A stretch of DNA of 64,000 nt from the NCBI RefSeq assembly GCF_003351045.1, contig NZ_QQZY01000001.1:372001-436000 (forward strand), written 5' to 3'. Position numbers and translations under genes: made by a program. Shown piece by piece: positions 40,375 to 49,141 of this stretch. This DNA is from Gaiella occulta. Its GTDB lineage: Bacteria; Actinomycetota; Thermoleophilia; Gaiellales; Gaiellaceae. Numbering within the stretch: position 1 is the stretch's first letter; each line of letters starts with the position of its first letter. Under the pieces are notes generated by a model. It saw nothing but the letters and a program-made list of their open reading frames with translations. It was not told where the DNA came from and did no database searches.

Positions 40375-42675
40375 GTGTCCGCGCGCCCGCGCATCATGCT
40401 GGTGACGAGCGGCTTCGGCTGGCCGCACGCGCCCCTCGAGGAGGCGGTCGGCCGCGCGCTCGCGCAGCGGCGAGCTGCCGCCGGGCTGCTCGAGCTCGAG
40501 CGCTGCCTGGACGCCGCGGCGGCGCGGAAGCTTCGGGAGGGAAGCCTCTCCTCCACCGATTCGGCCGCCGCGCGGTTCCTCGCATTCGTCGACGAGGCCG
40601 TCGCCGCGCACGCGCCGGATGTCGCGCTCGTCTTCCACGGCCGCCTCTTCCCCTCGTTCGCCGTCCAGCGCCTACGCGCCTGCGGCGTGTTCCCCGTCCT
40701 CTGGACGTGCGAGGATCCCTACGAGCTCGACTGGAGCCTCGAGGTGTCCGCATCGTACGGCGCGGTGGCGACGATCGAGCGCTCGTGCGCGCCGGTGTAC
40801 GAGGCGGGGGGGACGCCGTGCCTCTACCTGCCACTCGGGTACGACCCCTACGTCTTCCGGCCGCGCGCCGACGTGCCGCCGGAGTACCGCAGCGACGTGT
40901 GCGTGCTCGGATCCGCTTTCCCTCGCCGCCTCGAGGTGCTCGCCGGTCTCGCTCCGGCGCTCGCCGGGCTCGACGTGCGCATCGTGGGCCGTTGGTGGGA
41001 GCGGCTGCCGCGCGAGCTGCACCGCTTCGTCGACGACCGCATCGTCGGCCCGGAGGAGGCGGCGCTCTTCTACGCGGGCGCGGCGCTCAACCTCAACGTG
41101 CACCGCGACTCGGTCGAGGCGTCCTTCTCGAACCGCACGGGCGTCGTCGGACGCTCGCTCAACAACCGCACCTTCGAGATCGCGGGCGCCGGCGGCTTTC
41201 AGGTGGTCGATCCCGAGCGCGACGAGCGCGGCTCCTTCTTCTCGGAGCGGTCGGTCGGCGTGCTCGGCGACCGGATGCTCGAGTTGCTCGACGACCGCGA
41301 GGCGCTGCGCGAGCGCGGCCGCGCCGCCGCCGCCGAGGCGGCCGGGCGGCACACGTACGCGCACCGCATGGACATGCTGCTGCAGGCGCTCGCCGGCTGG
41401 GACGTGCGGCGGCGCGCGAGCGGCGTCCACGTGCCCGCCGCGCTCCCGGCCGCCGCGCCCGGGCTCACGAGCATCGTCATCCTCACGCGCAACCAGCTCC
41501 GCTACACGCGCGAGTGCGTGGAGAGCATCGAGCGCCACACCCCGGAGCCGCACGATCTCGTCTTCGTCGACAACGGCTCCAGCGACGGGACGCTCGAGTA
41601 CCTGCGCGGGCTCTCCGGCGCCACGGTGATCGAGAACGGCGCGAACCTCGGCTTCGCGATCGGCTGCAACCAGGGCGCGCTGCGGGCGCGCGGCGACGTG
41701 GTCGTCTTCCTCAACAACGACACGGTCGTCACGCCCGGCTGGATCGGCCGCACGCGCGCGCTGCTCGCCGCCGATCCGAGGCGCGGCGCCGTCGGCCCGC
41801 GCTCGAACTCGGTCGGGGGCGAGCAGATCCTGCTCCCCGTCCCGTACACGCCGGACCTCGACGGGCTGGACGCGTTCGCCGCCGGGCGCGCGGAGGCGCT
41901 CGCAGGCGTCGGCCGCGAGACGGACCGGCTCGTCGGCTTCTGCCTCGCCGTCACGCGCGAGGCGCTCGAGCGGGTTGGGGGCTTCGACCCGCGCTTCGGC
42001 AGCGGCAACTTCGAGGACGACGACCTCTGCCTGCGGCTCCGCCTCGCCGGCTACGTGCTCTGGCTCGCCGACGACGTCTTCGTGCACCACTACGGCTCGC
42101 GCACCTTCGCCGGCGAGGGCGTCGACTACGCCCGCAGCCTGGACGAGAACTGGCGCATCTTCGCCGACAAGTGGGGGATCGCGGCGGACGAGTGGGCCGC
42201 GGGCGGCTACGACCCGGCCTCGATCATGGCCCGGGCGGGAGCGTTCGACCCCGCGCGGCACGCGGTGCGTCTCACGGCCGGCTGGCTGCCCGAGCTCGAG
42301 ATCGAGGGCGCCGGGCGGCGGAATCTCCTCCTGGCCTTCGATCCCGACGGCGAGGGCTGGCAGGACGCCCTGCTCGCGTTCGCCGGGTCGTTCTCGGCCG
42401 GCGACGGCGTCTCGCTCCTCGCATACGCACCGGGAGCGGACGCGTCCGCGGCCGCCGAGCGGCTGCTCGCAGTGCTCGGAGACGCGAAAGGGGGGACGGC
42501 GGAGATCGTCCTCGTCGACGGGCCCGTCGACCCGTCGGCGCTCGTCTGGCATGCGGACGCCTGGCTTGCCGCGCCTGCCGCTCCCCCGGACGTGGCTGCC
42601 GCTGCGCGCAGGACGGGTCTGCGCACGATCGACGATCCGACGTCGGCTGCGCTACCGGCCATTCTGGCGAGCTGA
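40375..42675 (+). CDS. Two-domain glycosyltransferase (CgeB-like plus GT2)
   Basis: A 766-residue protein. Residues 1-350 resemble the CgeB/spore-maturation glycosyltransferase group (VLWTCEDPYELDW, LYLPLGYDPYVFRP, NRTFEIAGAGGFQVVD). Residues about 360-610 are a GT2 fold (LTSIVILTRNQLRYTRECVESI, LVFVDNGSSDGTLEYL, NLGFAIGCNQG, VVFLNNDTVVTPGW with the metal-binding DxD replaced by NND). The C-terminal 150 residues are unassigned. The sigma-28 promoter and the neighbours fliS, fliD and fliC suggest flagellin glycosylation. The GTG is chosen because of the 7-nt promoter spacing; the ATG at 40396 is the alternative. Confidence 0.85.
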   Translation: MSARPRIMLVTSGFGWPHAPLEEAVGRALAQRRAAAGLLELERCLDAAAARKLREGSLSSTDSAAARFLAFVDEAVAAHAPDVALVFHGRLFPSFAVQRLRACGVFPVLWTCEDPYELDWSLEVSASYGAVATIERSCAPVYEAGGTPCLYLPLGYDPYVFRPRADVPPEYRSDVCVLGSAFPRRLEVLAGLAPALAGLDVRIVGRWWERLPRELHRFVDDRIVGPEEAALFYAGAALNLNVHRDSVEASFSNRTGVVGRSLNNRTFEIAGAGGFQVVDPERDERGSFFSERSVGVLGDRMLELLDDREALRERGRAAAAEAAGRHTYAHRMDMLLQALAGWDVRRRASGVHVPAALPAAAPGLTSIVILTRNQLRYTRECVESIERHTPEPHDLVFVDNGSSDGTLEYLRGLSGATVIENGANLGFAIGCNQGALRARGDVVVFLNNDTVVTPGWIGRTRALLAADPRRGAVGPRSNSVGGEQILLPVPYTPDLDGLDAFAAGRAEALAGVGRETDRLVGFCLAVTREALERVGGFDPRFGSGNFEDDDLCLRLRLAGYVLWLADDVFVHHYGSRTFAGEGVDYARSLDENWRIFADKWGIAADEWAAGGYDPASIMARAGAFDPARHAVRLTAGWLPELEIEGAGRRNLLLAFDPDGEGWQDALLAFAGSFSAGDGVSLLAYAPGADASAAAERLLAVLGDAKGGTAEIVLVDGPVDPSALVWHADAWLAAPAAPPDVAAAARRTGLRTIDDPTSAALPAILAS

Positions 42676-42703
42676 CGGAGCGGCGACCGGCCCCGCCCGG
42701 CGT

Positions 42704-43426
42704 CTACGGTGAGCCGGTGCGGTGGGCGCGGAGGATGTACTGGTAGGCGAGCAGCTGCCGGCGCATTCGATCGGGCCGCGCCCCGAGCGCTGCCGCGCAC
42801 GCGACCAGCGGCTCGACGGCCGGCGAGTCGCCGACCTGGGTCGCCTCGAGCGTGTCGAGCTCGAAGCCGGTCGACTCGAGCATCTCGATGATCTCGGCGA
42901 GGGTGAAGAAGGTGACGTGCGTCCGGTCGAGCAACCCGCGCTCCTCGTATTGCCAGCGTCCGTGTCCCAGGAGCATGGTCAGAACCGACCAGTGCCCGAC
43001 GTTCGGGATCGAGCAGATCAGGGTGCCGTCGTCGGCGAGGTAGCGGCTCAGCATCCCGAGTGCGCGGGTCGGGTCGTGGAGGTGCTCCAGGACGTCGCCG
43101 AAGAGCATGCAGTCGAAGTACCCGTCGGGGAACGGCAGCTCCGTCAGGTGGTCGAGGTCGCCCTCCACCACCGAGTCGAGCCGTGCACGGGCCTCCGCCG
43201 CGGCGTCGGGATAGAGCTCGAGACCGTGGGCCTCGATGCCCGCTTCCTCCCTGAGAGCCGCGCCCAGGTTGCCGATCCCACAGCCGACGTCGAGCGCGCG
43301 CCGCGCCCCTGAGGGGACGAGACGGCGCAGCTCGGGCCGGGAGGCCAGGTAGTAGCGGTCGTTCGTGTCCGCGATGTGGCCGCCCCTTCGGGGGTCGGAG
43401 ACGGGAGTCGTCCCTCGATCGGTCAT
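42704..43426 (-). CDS. SAM-dependent methyltransferase (flagellar-linked)
   Basis: A 240-residue class I methyltransferase. Motif I is ALDVGCGIGNLGAALRE, the acidic post-motif is GLELYP, and VLEHLHDPTRAL follows. It is similar to the methyltransferases found with glycosyltransferases in surface-glycan clusters. Under promoter P8 it should be made with the filament; a role in methylating flagellin or its glycan is inferred. The ATG is 7 nt from the -10, probably leaderless. Convergent with the glycosyltransferase gene. Confidence 0.85.
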   Translation of the reverse strand: MTDRGTTPVSDPRRGGHIADTNDRYYLASRPELRRLVPSGARRALDVGCGIGNLGAALREEAGIEAHGLELYPDAAAEARARLDSVVEGDLDHLTELPFPDGYFDCMLFGDVLEHLHDPTRALGMLSRYLADDGTLICSIPNVGHWSVLTMLLGHGRWQYEERGLLDRTHVTFFTLAEIIEMLESTGFELDTLEATQVGDSPAVEPLVACAAALGARPDRMRRQLLAYQYILRAHRTGSP

Positions 43427-43433
43427 GGCCTAC

Positions 43434-43460
43434 TCATCGGCGGCGGCGACGTGCGGTTGA
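43434..43460 (-). promoter_or_regulatory. Sigma-28 promoter P8 (methyltransferase)
   Basis: Read on the minus strand: CCC-TCAA (43460-43457), 15 nt, GCCGATGA (43441-43434), then 7 nt to the ATG at 43426. It lies in the 53-nt gap after fliD. Confidence 0.82.
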
Positions 43461-43479
43461 GGGCGCACGCGTGCGGCGC

Positions 43480-44838
43480 TTAGCCGAAGAGCGAGCTGCT
43501 CTTCTGGTAGCCGCCGATCAGCCGCTCCATCGCCGAGAACTGCGCGCGCCACCTCTTCTCGCGCAGCAGCACCTGCCGCTCGAGGTCGGCGAGGCGCGAG
43601 TCGAGGCGCGTCGCGTCGGCCACGTAGCCGTCGATCCGCGCCGCGAGCACGCCGCCGGCCTGGGTAAGCGGGTCGATGATGTCGGTCAGGCGGCGGACGA
43701 GGCCGTGCTCCGCGGAGCTCGCGCCGACGCGCTGGAAGAGATCCTGCACCGCCTGCGGGTTGTCCTTGAGCGCCTGCTCGAGCTTCGTCGTGTCGAGCAC
43801 GAGCGTGCCGCTGTTCGCGCTCGCCGTGAGCACGCCGGTCGACTTCCCGGTGCTGATCCCGATCTCGGCGAACTCGTCGGTCGCGGCGGCGAGGCCGCTG
43901 ACGGCGCCGGCGAGCGCCTGCCGGAGGTCGCGCAGGATCCAGCCCAGGCCCATGTCGCTGCGCAGCGCTCCCTTGAGCTGGTCGGCCGTCGTCTTGGCGG
44001 GGACGACCTTCGCCTCGTTCACCTTGTCGCGGACGAAGGAGAACGTCGAGTTGTACTGGTCGACGAAGGCCTGCACCTTCTCCTTCACCTTCGCCGAGTC
44101 GACCGCCGGCTGGCTCACGGTCAGGGTCGCGGAGGCGAGCTTGAGGAGCGTGAAGCTGACGCCGGGCACGACGTCCGCGATCGTGTTCGTCGGGCGCGTG
44201 TACGACGTCCCGTTCACGGTGAAGCTCGAATCGAGGTGCGTCTGCGTGGTCGTGAAGCCGAGGTCGGCGGCGAGGTCGTACCCGTTCGTCGTGTTGCCGT
44301 CGGAGACGGCGATCGTCGCGGCCGCGTCGATCCGCAGCTTCCCGTCGACGACCGCGGCGTTGACGCCGATCGCCGCCTTGTTGATCTTGTCGGCGATCGT
44401 GGCCAGGGAATCCGCAGCCGCGATCGCAACCGTCTTCGCGGGCCCTCCGTCGAGCGAGAAGGAGAGCGTGTCCGCGCTCGCGGCCTGCGTGATCGCGCTG
44501 CCCTGCGTCTTGATCTCGTTGCGCGCGAGCTGGGTCGCCGTCACGGCGTACGCGCCCGCGACCGGCGTCCCCGCGGCGCTCGCGGACACGGTGGTGGCGT
44601 CGGAGGAGGTGACGGTCGCGACCTTGGCGAAGAGGGACGCTTCCCCGAGCGCCTTCGCGGCCGTCTTCAGGTTGAGCAGGCGCGTGTTGACGTCGCGGAT
44701 CGCGGCCTCGCGCGTCTTCGCGAGCTCCTGGCGCTGCTTGACCAGAGCCTGGGGCTGGCGCTCGATCACGAGCAGCTGCTGGATGATCGAGTTCGTGTCG
44801 ATCCCGCTGAAGAGCCCACCGAAGTTGACGATCGACAC
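43480..44838 (-). CDS. fliD: Flagellar filament cap protein FliD
   Basis: A 452-residue cap protein. N-terminal FSGIDTNSIIQQLLVIERQPQ and C-terminal LDSRLADLERQVLLREKRWRAQFSAMERLIG are FliD signatures, with hypervariable Thr/Ala-rich central domains between. GTG start; follows flaG by 10 nt in the same operon. Confidence 0.95.
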   Translation of the reverse strand: MSIVNFGGLFSGIDTNSIIQQLLVIERQPQALVKQRQELAKTREAAIRDVNTRLLNLKTAAKALGEASLFAKVATVTSSDATTVSASAAGTPVAGAYAVTATQLARNEIKTQGSAITQAASADTLSFSLDGGPAKTVAIAAADSLATIADKINKAAIGVNAAVVDGKLRIDAAATIAVSDGNTTNGYDLAADLGFTTTQTHLDSSFTVNGTSYTRPTNTIADVVPGVSFTLLKLASATLTVSQPAVDSAKVKEKVQAFVDQYNSTFSFVRDKVNEAKVVPAKTTADQLKGALRSDMGLGWILRDLRQALAGAVSGLAAATDEFAEIGISTGKSTGVLTASANSGTLVLDTTKLEQALKDNPQAVQDLFQRVGASSAEHGLVRRLTDIIDPLTQAGGVLAARIDGYVADATRLDSRLADLERQVLLREKRWRAQFSAMERLIGGYQKSSSLFG

Positions 44839-44848
44839 GGCTTCCTCC

Positions 44849-45205
44849 CTAGACGGCTTGACGGTCGACGACGAGCCCCGCGAGATCTTCCATGCCGGAG
44901 GCGATGGTCACCAGCGTCTGCGGGGGGATTCGCCTGACGACGCCGCCGCTGCTCTCGTCGACGAGCTCGATCACGATCCGGTCGGGGCCGGCCGCATCCT
45001 CCTCGACGCTGAAGCGCAGGTGCAGGTCGCGTGAGGCGAGGATGCGCTCGATCGTGCGCGACGCCTCGCGCATCACCGCTGCGTCAGGCTCGGGGCGGGG
45101 CGGCTGGGGCGGGGCGGCCGACCCGGTCGCCCTCCGTGCGGCGGCATCCGCGGGCGGCGGCGAGCCGTCGCGACCTGAAACGGTGTCGAAGCCTGAGATG
45201 TTCAT
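44849..45205 (-). CDS. flaG: FlaG-family flagellar protein
   Basis: A 118-residue protein. The variable N-terminal 50 residues are Pro/Ala-rich. The C-terminal FlaG domain is LHLRFSVEEDAAGPDRIVIELVDESSGGVVRRIPPQTLVTI. FlaG commonly precedes fliD and affects filament length. ATG with AAGGA upstream in the P9 leader. Confidence 0.9.
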   Translation of the reverse strand: MNISGFDTVSGRDGSPPPADAAARRATGSAAPPQPPRPEPDAAVMREASRTIERILASRDLHLRFSVEEDAAGPDRIVIELVDESSGGVVRRIPPQTLVTIASGMEDLAGLVVDRQAV

Positions 45206-45251
45206 TCGCGTCCTTGCGAAAATGGGTTTCGAGCGCCTCCGTGCAGGACGG

Positions 45252-45278
45252 TTATCGGCCGCGCGCGGCGCTGCTTGA
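45252..45278 (-). promoter_or_regulatory. Sigma-28 promoter P9 (flaG-fliD)
   Basis: Read on the minus strand: CCC-TCAA (45278-45275), 15 nt, GCCGATAA (45259-45252), a perfect sigma-28 -10. The leader to flaG is about 40 nt and carries AAGGA. Confidence 0.92.
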
Positions 45279-45290
45279 GGGCGACTTCCG

Positions 45291-47786
45291 CTAGGCGGCG
45301 CGCTGCGCGACGAGGGCGAGCAGCTCGCGTGCCTGCACGTGGCCGGCGTCGAGCTCGACCGCTCCTTCCAGCAGCTCGGCGGCGTGGCTCCAGAGCTCCT
45401 GGCGCGTCGCCGCGCGCCCGAGACCGTACAGGACCTCGGCGTCGGGGCCGAAGCGTTCGAGCACGGCGTGCCACTCCTCGAGCGCGAGCGCGTCGAAGTC
45501 GTGCCGCTCGTAGAGACGCGCGAGCGCGACACGGCGCGCCCGCTCGTCCGGCACCGCAGCCTCGAAGGCGGGCAGCAGCCGCTCGAAGCGTTCGAACTCC
45601 TCGATGCGCACGAGCGCCTCCAGGTTCGTCAAGCAGAGGACGGCCGCCGCCGCCGGGACGTCCGGCCGGGCCGCCGCGTCGCGCTCGAGCGCGACCCAGG
45701 CGCGGTAGAGCAAGGCCTCGTCGGGCGCGCTGCCGGCAAGCGCGTTCGCGTGCTTCTCCGCGGCGCTCAGGTTGCCCGCGCACACGGCGGCGAAGGAGCG
45801 CCCGCGCAGGGCGGCGGGCGCGAGCGGATGTCCGTCAGGGACGCGTGCGAGCACCTCCTCCGCATCGTCCCAGCGGCGGAGCGAGAGGTGGGTCTCACCC
45901 AGCCCGACGAGCGACGGGGCGTGCCCGGGTGCACGTTCGAGGGCTCGGCGGAACCACGACTCGGCCTGCTCCAGGCGGCGGCGCTCGTAGAAGGCGGTGG
46001 CGACGAACAGGCAGGCGGCGCTCGTCCACTCGACGCCGAGCGCGAGCAGGCGCTCCTCGACCCGGTCGGGATCGTGCTCGAGCAGGAGGTTGACGAGATC
46101 GAGCAGCGCCGGGCTGTACTCGGGCCATTCGCGGACGCATCGCTCGAAGCTCCCGGCTGCCTCGTCGGGCTCGCCCCGGCGGCGTTGCACGTGACCGAGG
46201 CCGCAGAGAGCGAGGAAGGTTCCCGGGCCCGTCACCGGGCTGAGGCGCAGCTCGGCGTCGCCGAGCTCGAGCGCGCGCCGGAACGCCTGCTCCGCGTCGT
46301 CGAGCCGGCCCGCGTCGAGCTCGAGAACGCCGCGCTCGAACACGAGCTCCGTGTGATCCGGATACCAGCCGAGCGCCTCCTCGATGTACGATCGCGCCGC
46401 GTCGGGCTCGGTGGCGCGAAGCGCCTCCGCCAGCCGCACGACGAGCATCGGCGCGAACTGCGAGTTGCGCCAGCCGGGATCGCGCTGGAGCGCGGCGAGG
46501 CCGCGCTCGTAGTGGCGCCGGGCGGTCGCGTAGTCGCCGAGCCACGAGTACTCGGAGCCGAGGTTGAAGTCGTTGAAGGGGGAGGGATGCTCGCGCGCCT
46601 CCCGCTCGAGCAGCTCGCGGTTGCGCCGCGACTTGCCGCGGTCGATCATCCGCTGCTTCAGGTAGCCGTAGTGGTTGATGCGGACGTCGCACACGGCGAA
46701 CCGCTCGGGCAGGTGCAGCGGGAACAGGTGGATCTTCTGCTCGTGGACGATGCCCTCGAAGCGGTAGCGACGACGGTTCCGGAAGAGACGGAAGGCGAGG
46801 TGGCTCGTGGACGAGCCCAGCTCCTCGCTGCCGGTGAAGTTCCGCTCGTTCAGGTAGAAGCCCTCCCGCCACGTCTGCCCGGCGAGCGCGCGCAGCCTCG
46901 CGCCGTCGTCGCCGACGAGCTGCTCGTCGGCGTCGAGATAGAGGATCCAGTCGCCGGTCGCGTGCTCGAGCGAGACGTTGCGGGCATCCGAGAAAGAGCC
47001 GGTCCAGGCGAAGTCGATCACGGTCGCGCCGCGCTCGCTCGCGATCTCGCGGGTGCGGTCGGTCGAGCCCGTATCGACCACGATCAGCTCGTCGACGTGC
47101 TCCCTGACGGAGTCGAGGCACGCGGGCAGCAGCTCCTCCTCGTCCTTGACGATCATGCAGAGCGAGATTCGCGCCGTCTCCGCCGGCCTCGCCATGGAGA
47201 CGATCCGCTCCGCGCGCTGCCGGAGCGGACGGATGCGCGCGTTGACACCGGGAGCGAAGCGCGCCTCCAGCGGGTGACGCAGCCGCCGCTCGGCCTCCGC
47301 GAGGTTCCCCTCGGCGTCGGGCGTGTCGGGCGCGAGCGCGAGCGCGCGCCGGAAGAGCCTCCGCGCCGCGGCGGGCTCGTTCAGCTCGTGCAGGCAGACG
47401 CCGAGGAAGTTGACCAGCAGCGGCTCCGCCGGCCGCTCCTCGAGATAGACGCAGAGCAGCTCGCCCGCGGCCGCGAACACGGCCGGCCAGCTCCGGTCGT
47501 CGCTCGCCGCAGCGAGCTCCAGCAGGCGCAGGGCGCATCCCCGCACGGCGGTGTAGCCCGCCTGGTCGTCCTCGCACGCGAGCGCGGCGCCTGCGAAGGC
47601 GGCGGCGTGCGCGAGCCCGCCGGGGGTCGCGACCACGGCTGCGACGGCGTCCGCCTCGCGGGCGAAGTCCGGCGAGGACGCCAGCGCGCGGAGGGCGGCG
47701 ACCGCCGCACCGGCACCCTCGCGCTTCGCGACGACCGCCGGCGCGACCGCGCCGGACGTCTTGACCTGTGAGATCCGGATGGCCAT
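45291..47786 (-). CDS. GT2 glycosyltransferase with TPR repeats
   Basis: An 831-residue protein. Residues about 1-195 are helical repeats. Residues 203-400 form a GT2 domain (ISLCMIVKDEEELLPACLDSV, DELIVVDTGSTDRTREIA, WILYLDADEQL with the metal DAD). Residues 430-831 are TPR-like helix pairs (ELGDAELRLSPVTG, AESWFRRALERAPGHAPSLVGLGETHL). This GT2-TPR layout occurs in protein O-glycosylation systems, where the TPR part can bind the acceptor. It is promoter P10-driven and sits beside fliC, so flagellin is the likely acceptor. The ATG lies 7 nt from the -10. Confidence 0.88.
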   Translation of the reverse strand: MAIRISQVKTSGAVAPAVVAKREGAGAAVAALRALASSPDFAREADAVAAVVATPGGLAHAAAFAGAALACEDDQAGYTAVRGCALRLLELAAASDDRSWPAVFAAAGELLCVYLEERPAEPLLVNFLGVCLHELNEPAAARRLFRRALALAPDTPDAEGNLAEAERRLRHPLEARFAPGVNARIRPLRQRAERIVSMARPAETARISLCMIVKDEEELLPACLDSVREHVDELIVVDTGSTDRTREIASERGATVIDFAWTGSFSDARNVSLEHATGDWILYLDADEQLVGDDGARLRALAGQTWREGFYLNERNFTGSEELGSSTSHLAFRLFRNRRRYRFEGIVHEQKIHLFPLHLPERFAVCDVRINHYGYLKQRMIDRGKSRRNRELLEREAREHPSPFNDFNLGSEYSWLGDYATARRHYERGLAALQRDPGWRNSQFAPMLVVRLAEALRATEPDAARSYIEEALGWYPDHTELVFERGVLELDAGRLDDAEQAFRRALELGDAELRLSPVTGPGTFLALCGLGHVQRRRGEPDEAAGSFERCVREWPEYSPALLDLVNLLLEHDPDRVEERLLALGVEWTSAACLFVATAFYERRRLEQAESWFRRALERAPGHAPSLVGLGETHLSLRRWDDAEEVLARVPDGHPLAPAALRGRSFAAVCAGNLSAAEKHANALAGSAPDEALLYRAWVALERDAAARPDVPAAAAVLCLTNLEALVRIEEFERFERLLPAFEAAVPDERARRVALARLYERHDFDALALEEWHAVLERFGPDAEVLYGLGRAATRQELWSHAAELLEGAVELDAGHVQARELLALVAQRAA

Positions 47787-47793
47787 GGAGGCT

Positions 47794-47820
47794 CAGTCGG
47801 CCGGGAGGGGTGCTATTTGA
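47794..47820 (-). promoter_or_regulatory. Sigma-28 promoter P10 (TPR-glycosyltransferase)
   Basis: Read on the minus strand: CCC-TCAA (47820-47817), 15 nt, GCCGACTG (47801-47794), then 7 nt to the ATG at 47786. Confidence 0.85.
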
Positions 47821-47844
47821 GGGCGAGCGTCTCGGTAGGCGGAT

Positions 47845-47874
47845 AGGGCGGCGGGGGTCGTGCCCCGCCGCCCT
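47845..47874 (-). terminator. Hairpin downstream of fliC
   Basis: A 12-bp perfect stem with a 6-nt loop, 32 nt past the fliC stop and just ahead of P10. It has no T-run. Likely the flagellin terminator or a 3' stabiliser. Confidence 0.6.
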
Positions 47875-47906
47875 CGAGAGCGTGCCGTTCCCTGCCGTGC
47901 CCGCGG

Positions 47907-48722
47907 TTAGCGCAGGAGGCTCAACACCGCCTGCGGCGAGGTGTTCGCCTGGGCGAGCATCGACATACCGGCCTGCTGCATGATCTGGAGCTTGGTGAAG
48001 TTCACCATCTCCGAGGCGACGTCCAGGTCGCGGATCCGCGACTCGGAGGCCGCCAGGTTCTCCCGGTACACGGCCAGGTTCTGGATCGCGTACTCGAGCC
48101 GGTTCTGCGTCGCACCGAACGACGCCCGCAGGTCGGCCACGTTCGCGATCGCCGTGTCGATCGACGCGAGCGTCGCGGTCGCCGCGAACGTGAAGATCCC
48201 CGAATCGACCTTGAAGGTCGAGTCGCCGCCGTAGAGCTTGCCGGCGGTGACGGAGATCGCCTCGCCGTCGTTGGCGCCGACCTGGAAGGTCACCGTCGCG
48301 CTGCCCGTGAGCAGGGCGATGCCGTTGAACTTCGTCTGGTCGCCCATGCGGGAGATCTCGTCGCCGAGCGCCTTGACCTCGGCCGTGATGTTCGCCTTGT
48401 CGGCGGCCGAGAGCGTGTTGTTGTTGTACTGGACGGCCAGCTCGCGGACGCGGTTGAGCATCTCGTGCACGGTGGCCAGCGCGCCTTCCGCAGTCTGGAC
48501 GAGCGAGACGCCGTCCTGGGCGTTCCGGCTGGCCTGCTCGAGGCCCTTGATCTGCGCGCGCATCTTCTGCGAGATGCCGAGCCCGGCGGCGTCGTCGGCC
48601 GCTCGGTTGATCCGGTAGCCGGAGCTGAGCTTCTCCGACGACTTGGCGAGCAGGTCGCCGGTCTTCACCAGCCAGCGGTGGGCGGTGTACGCCTCGACGT
48701 TGTTGTTGATGCGAAGTGCCAT
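47907..48722 (-). CDS. fliC: Flagellin FliC
   Basis: A 271-residue short flagellin. The D0/D1 N-terminus is ALRINNNVEAYTAHRWL with LSSGYRINRAADDAAGLGISQKMRAQIKGL. The central domain is small. The C-terminal coil contains RASFGATQNRLEYAIQNLAVYRENLAASESRIRDLDVASEMV and ends QAVLSLLR. It is the only flagellin in the window. The ATG has an AAGGAGGATG ribosome site. Ser/Thr in the central part would be sites for the neighbouring glycosyltransferases. Confidence 0.98.
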   Translation of the reverse strand: MALRINNNVEAYTAHRWLVKTGDLLAKSSEKLSSGYRINRAADDAAGLGISQKMRAQIKGLEQASRNAQDGVSLVQTAEGALATVHEMLNRVRELAVQYNNNTLSAADKANITAEVKALGDEISRMGDQTKFNGIALLTGSATVTFQVGANDGEAISVTAGKLYGGDSTFKVDSGIFTFAATATLASIDTAIANVADLRASFGATQNRLEYAIQNLAVYRENLAASESRIRDLDVASEMVNFTKLQIMQQAGMSMLAQANTSPQAVLSLLR

Positions 48723-48730
48723 GACGTTCC

Positions 48731-48767
48731 ATCCTCCTTGATGGATTGTGGGACGACGTCCGTGTCG
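48731..48767 (-). promoter_or_regulatory. fliC leader with two candidate CsrA sites
   Basis: The Shine-Dalgarno AAGGAGGAT (48739-48731) is itself a GGA site. Upstream, CGAC-ACGGAC-GTCG (48767-48754) forms a 4-bp stem whose loop contains ACGGA. This repeats the Bacillus hag arrangement, where CsrA binds an upstream hairpin and the ribosome site. csrA and fliW are encoded directly upstream. Confidence 0.6.
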
Positions 48768-48791
48768 ACCCGATTGGCGGCGTGTCTGGCC

Positions 48792-48818
48792 TTGTCGGCC
48801 GTGCGCCGGCCGGTTTTA
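48792..48818 (-). promoter_or_regulatory. Sigma-28 promoter P11 (fliC)
   Basis: Read on the minus strand: CCC-TAAA (48818-48815), 15 nt, GCCGACAA (48799-48792). The TAAA includes the TAA stop of csrA. Leader to fliC about 62 nt. Confidence 0.92.
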
Positions 48819-49067
48819 GGGTTGCTTTCGCCGGCGGTCCTCGACGAGGCTGGCCGCCGCGGCGAGAGCGTCGGGGGAGACCGCCGAGCCGCGCTCGTTC
48901 TCCACCTGGATCGCGCGGTAGACCTCCTCGCGGAAGACCGGCGTCGAGCGCGGCGCGCTGATCCCGATCCGGACCTGGCGCCCGCCTCCGACGACGTCGA
49001 CGACCTCGATCCGGATGTCGTCCCCGATCATGATCGCCTCGTTCTTCGCGCGCGTGAGCACGAGCAT
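48816..49067 (-). CDS. csrA: Carbon storage regulator CsrA
   Basis: An 83-residue RNA-binding translational repressor. MLVLTRAKNEAIMIGDDIRIEVVDV and VRIGISAPRSTPVFREEVYRAI are the CsrA core, including the RNA-contacting Arg after TPVF. The longer basic C-terminal tail may be the extension that FliW contacts. Coupled in the P12 operon with fliW; fliC follows directly. Confidence 0.96.
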   Translation of the reverse strand: MLVLTRAKNEAIMIGDDIRIEVVDVVGGGRQVRIGISAPRSTPVFREEVYRAIQVENERGSAVSPDALAAAASLVEDRRRKQP

Positions 49068-49141
49068 CGTGCGCCCTCCCTGGCAGCCGTGGTCGCGCGA
49101 GTCTACACGCCAAAAGATGGGGCGCTTGCGCCGCCTGAGCG

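Noticed and set aside
45895-49113. A 1072-codon minus-strand frame across the TPR-glycosyltransferase, fliC and csrA
   Set aside because: It is out of frame with three well-supported genes and gives low-complexity Arg/Gly protein.
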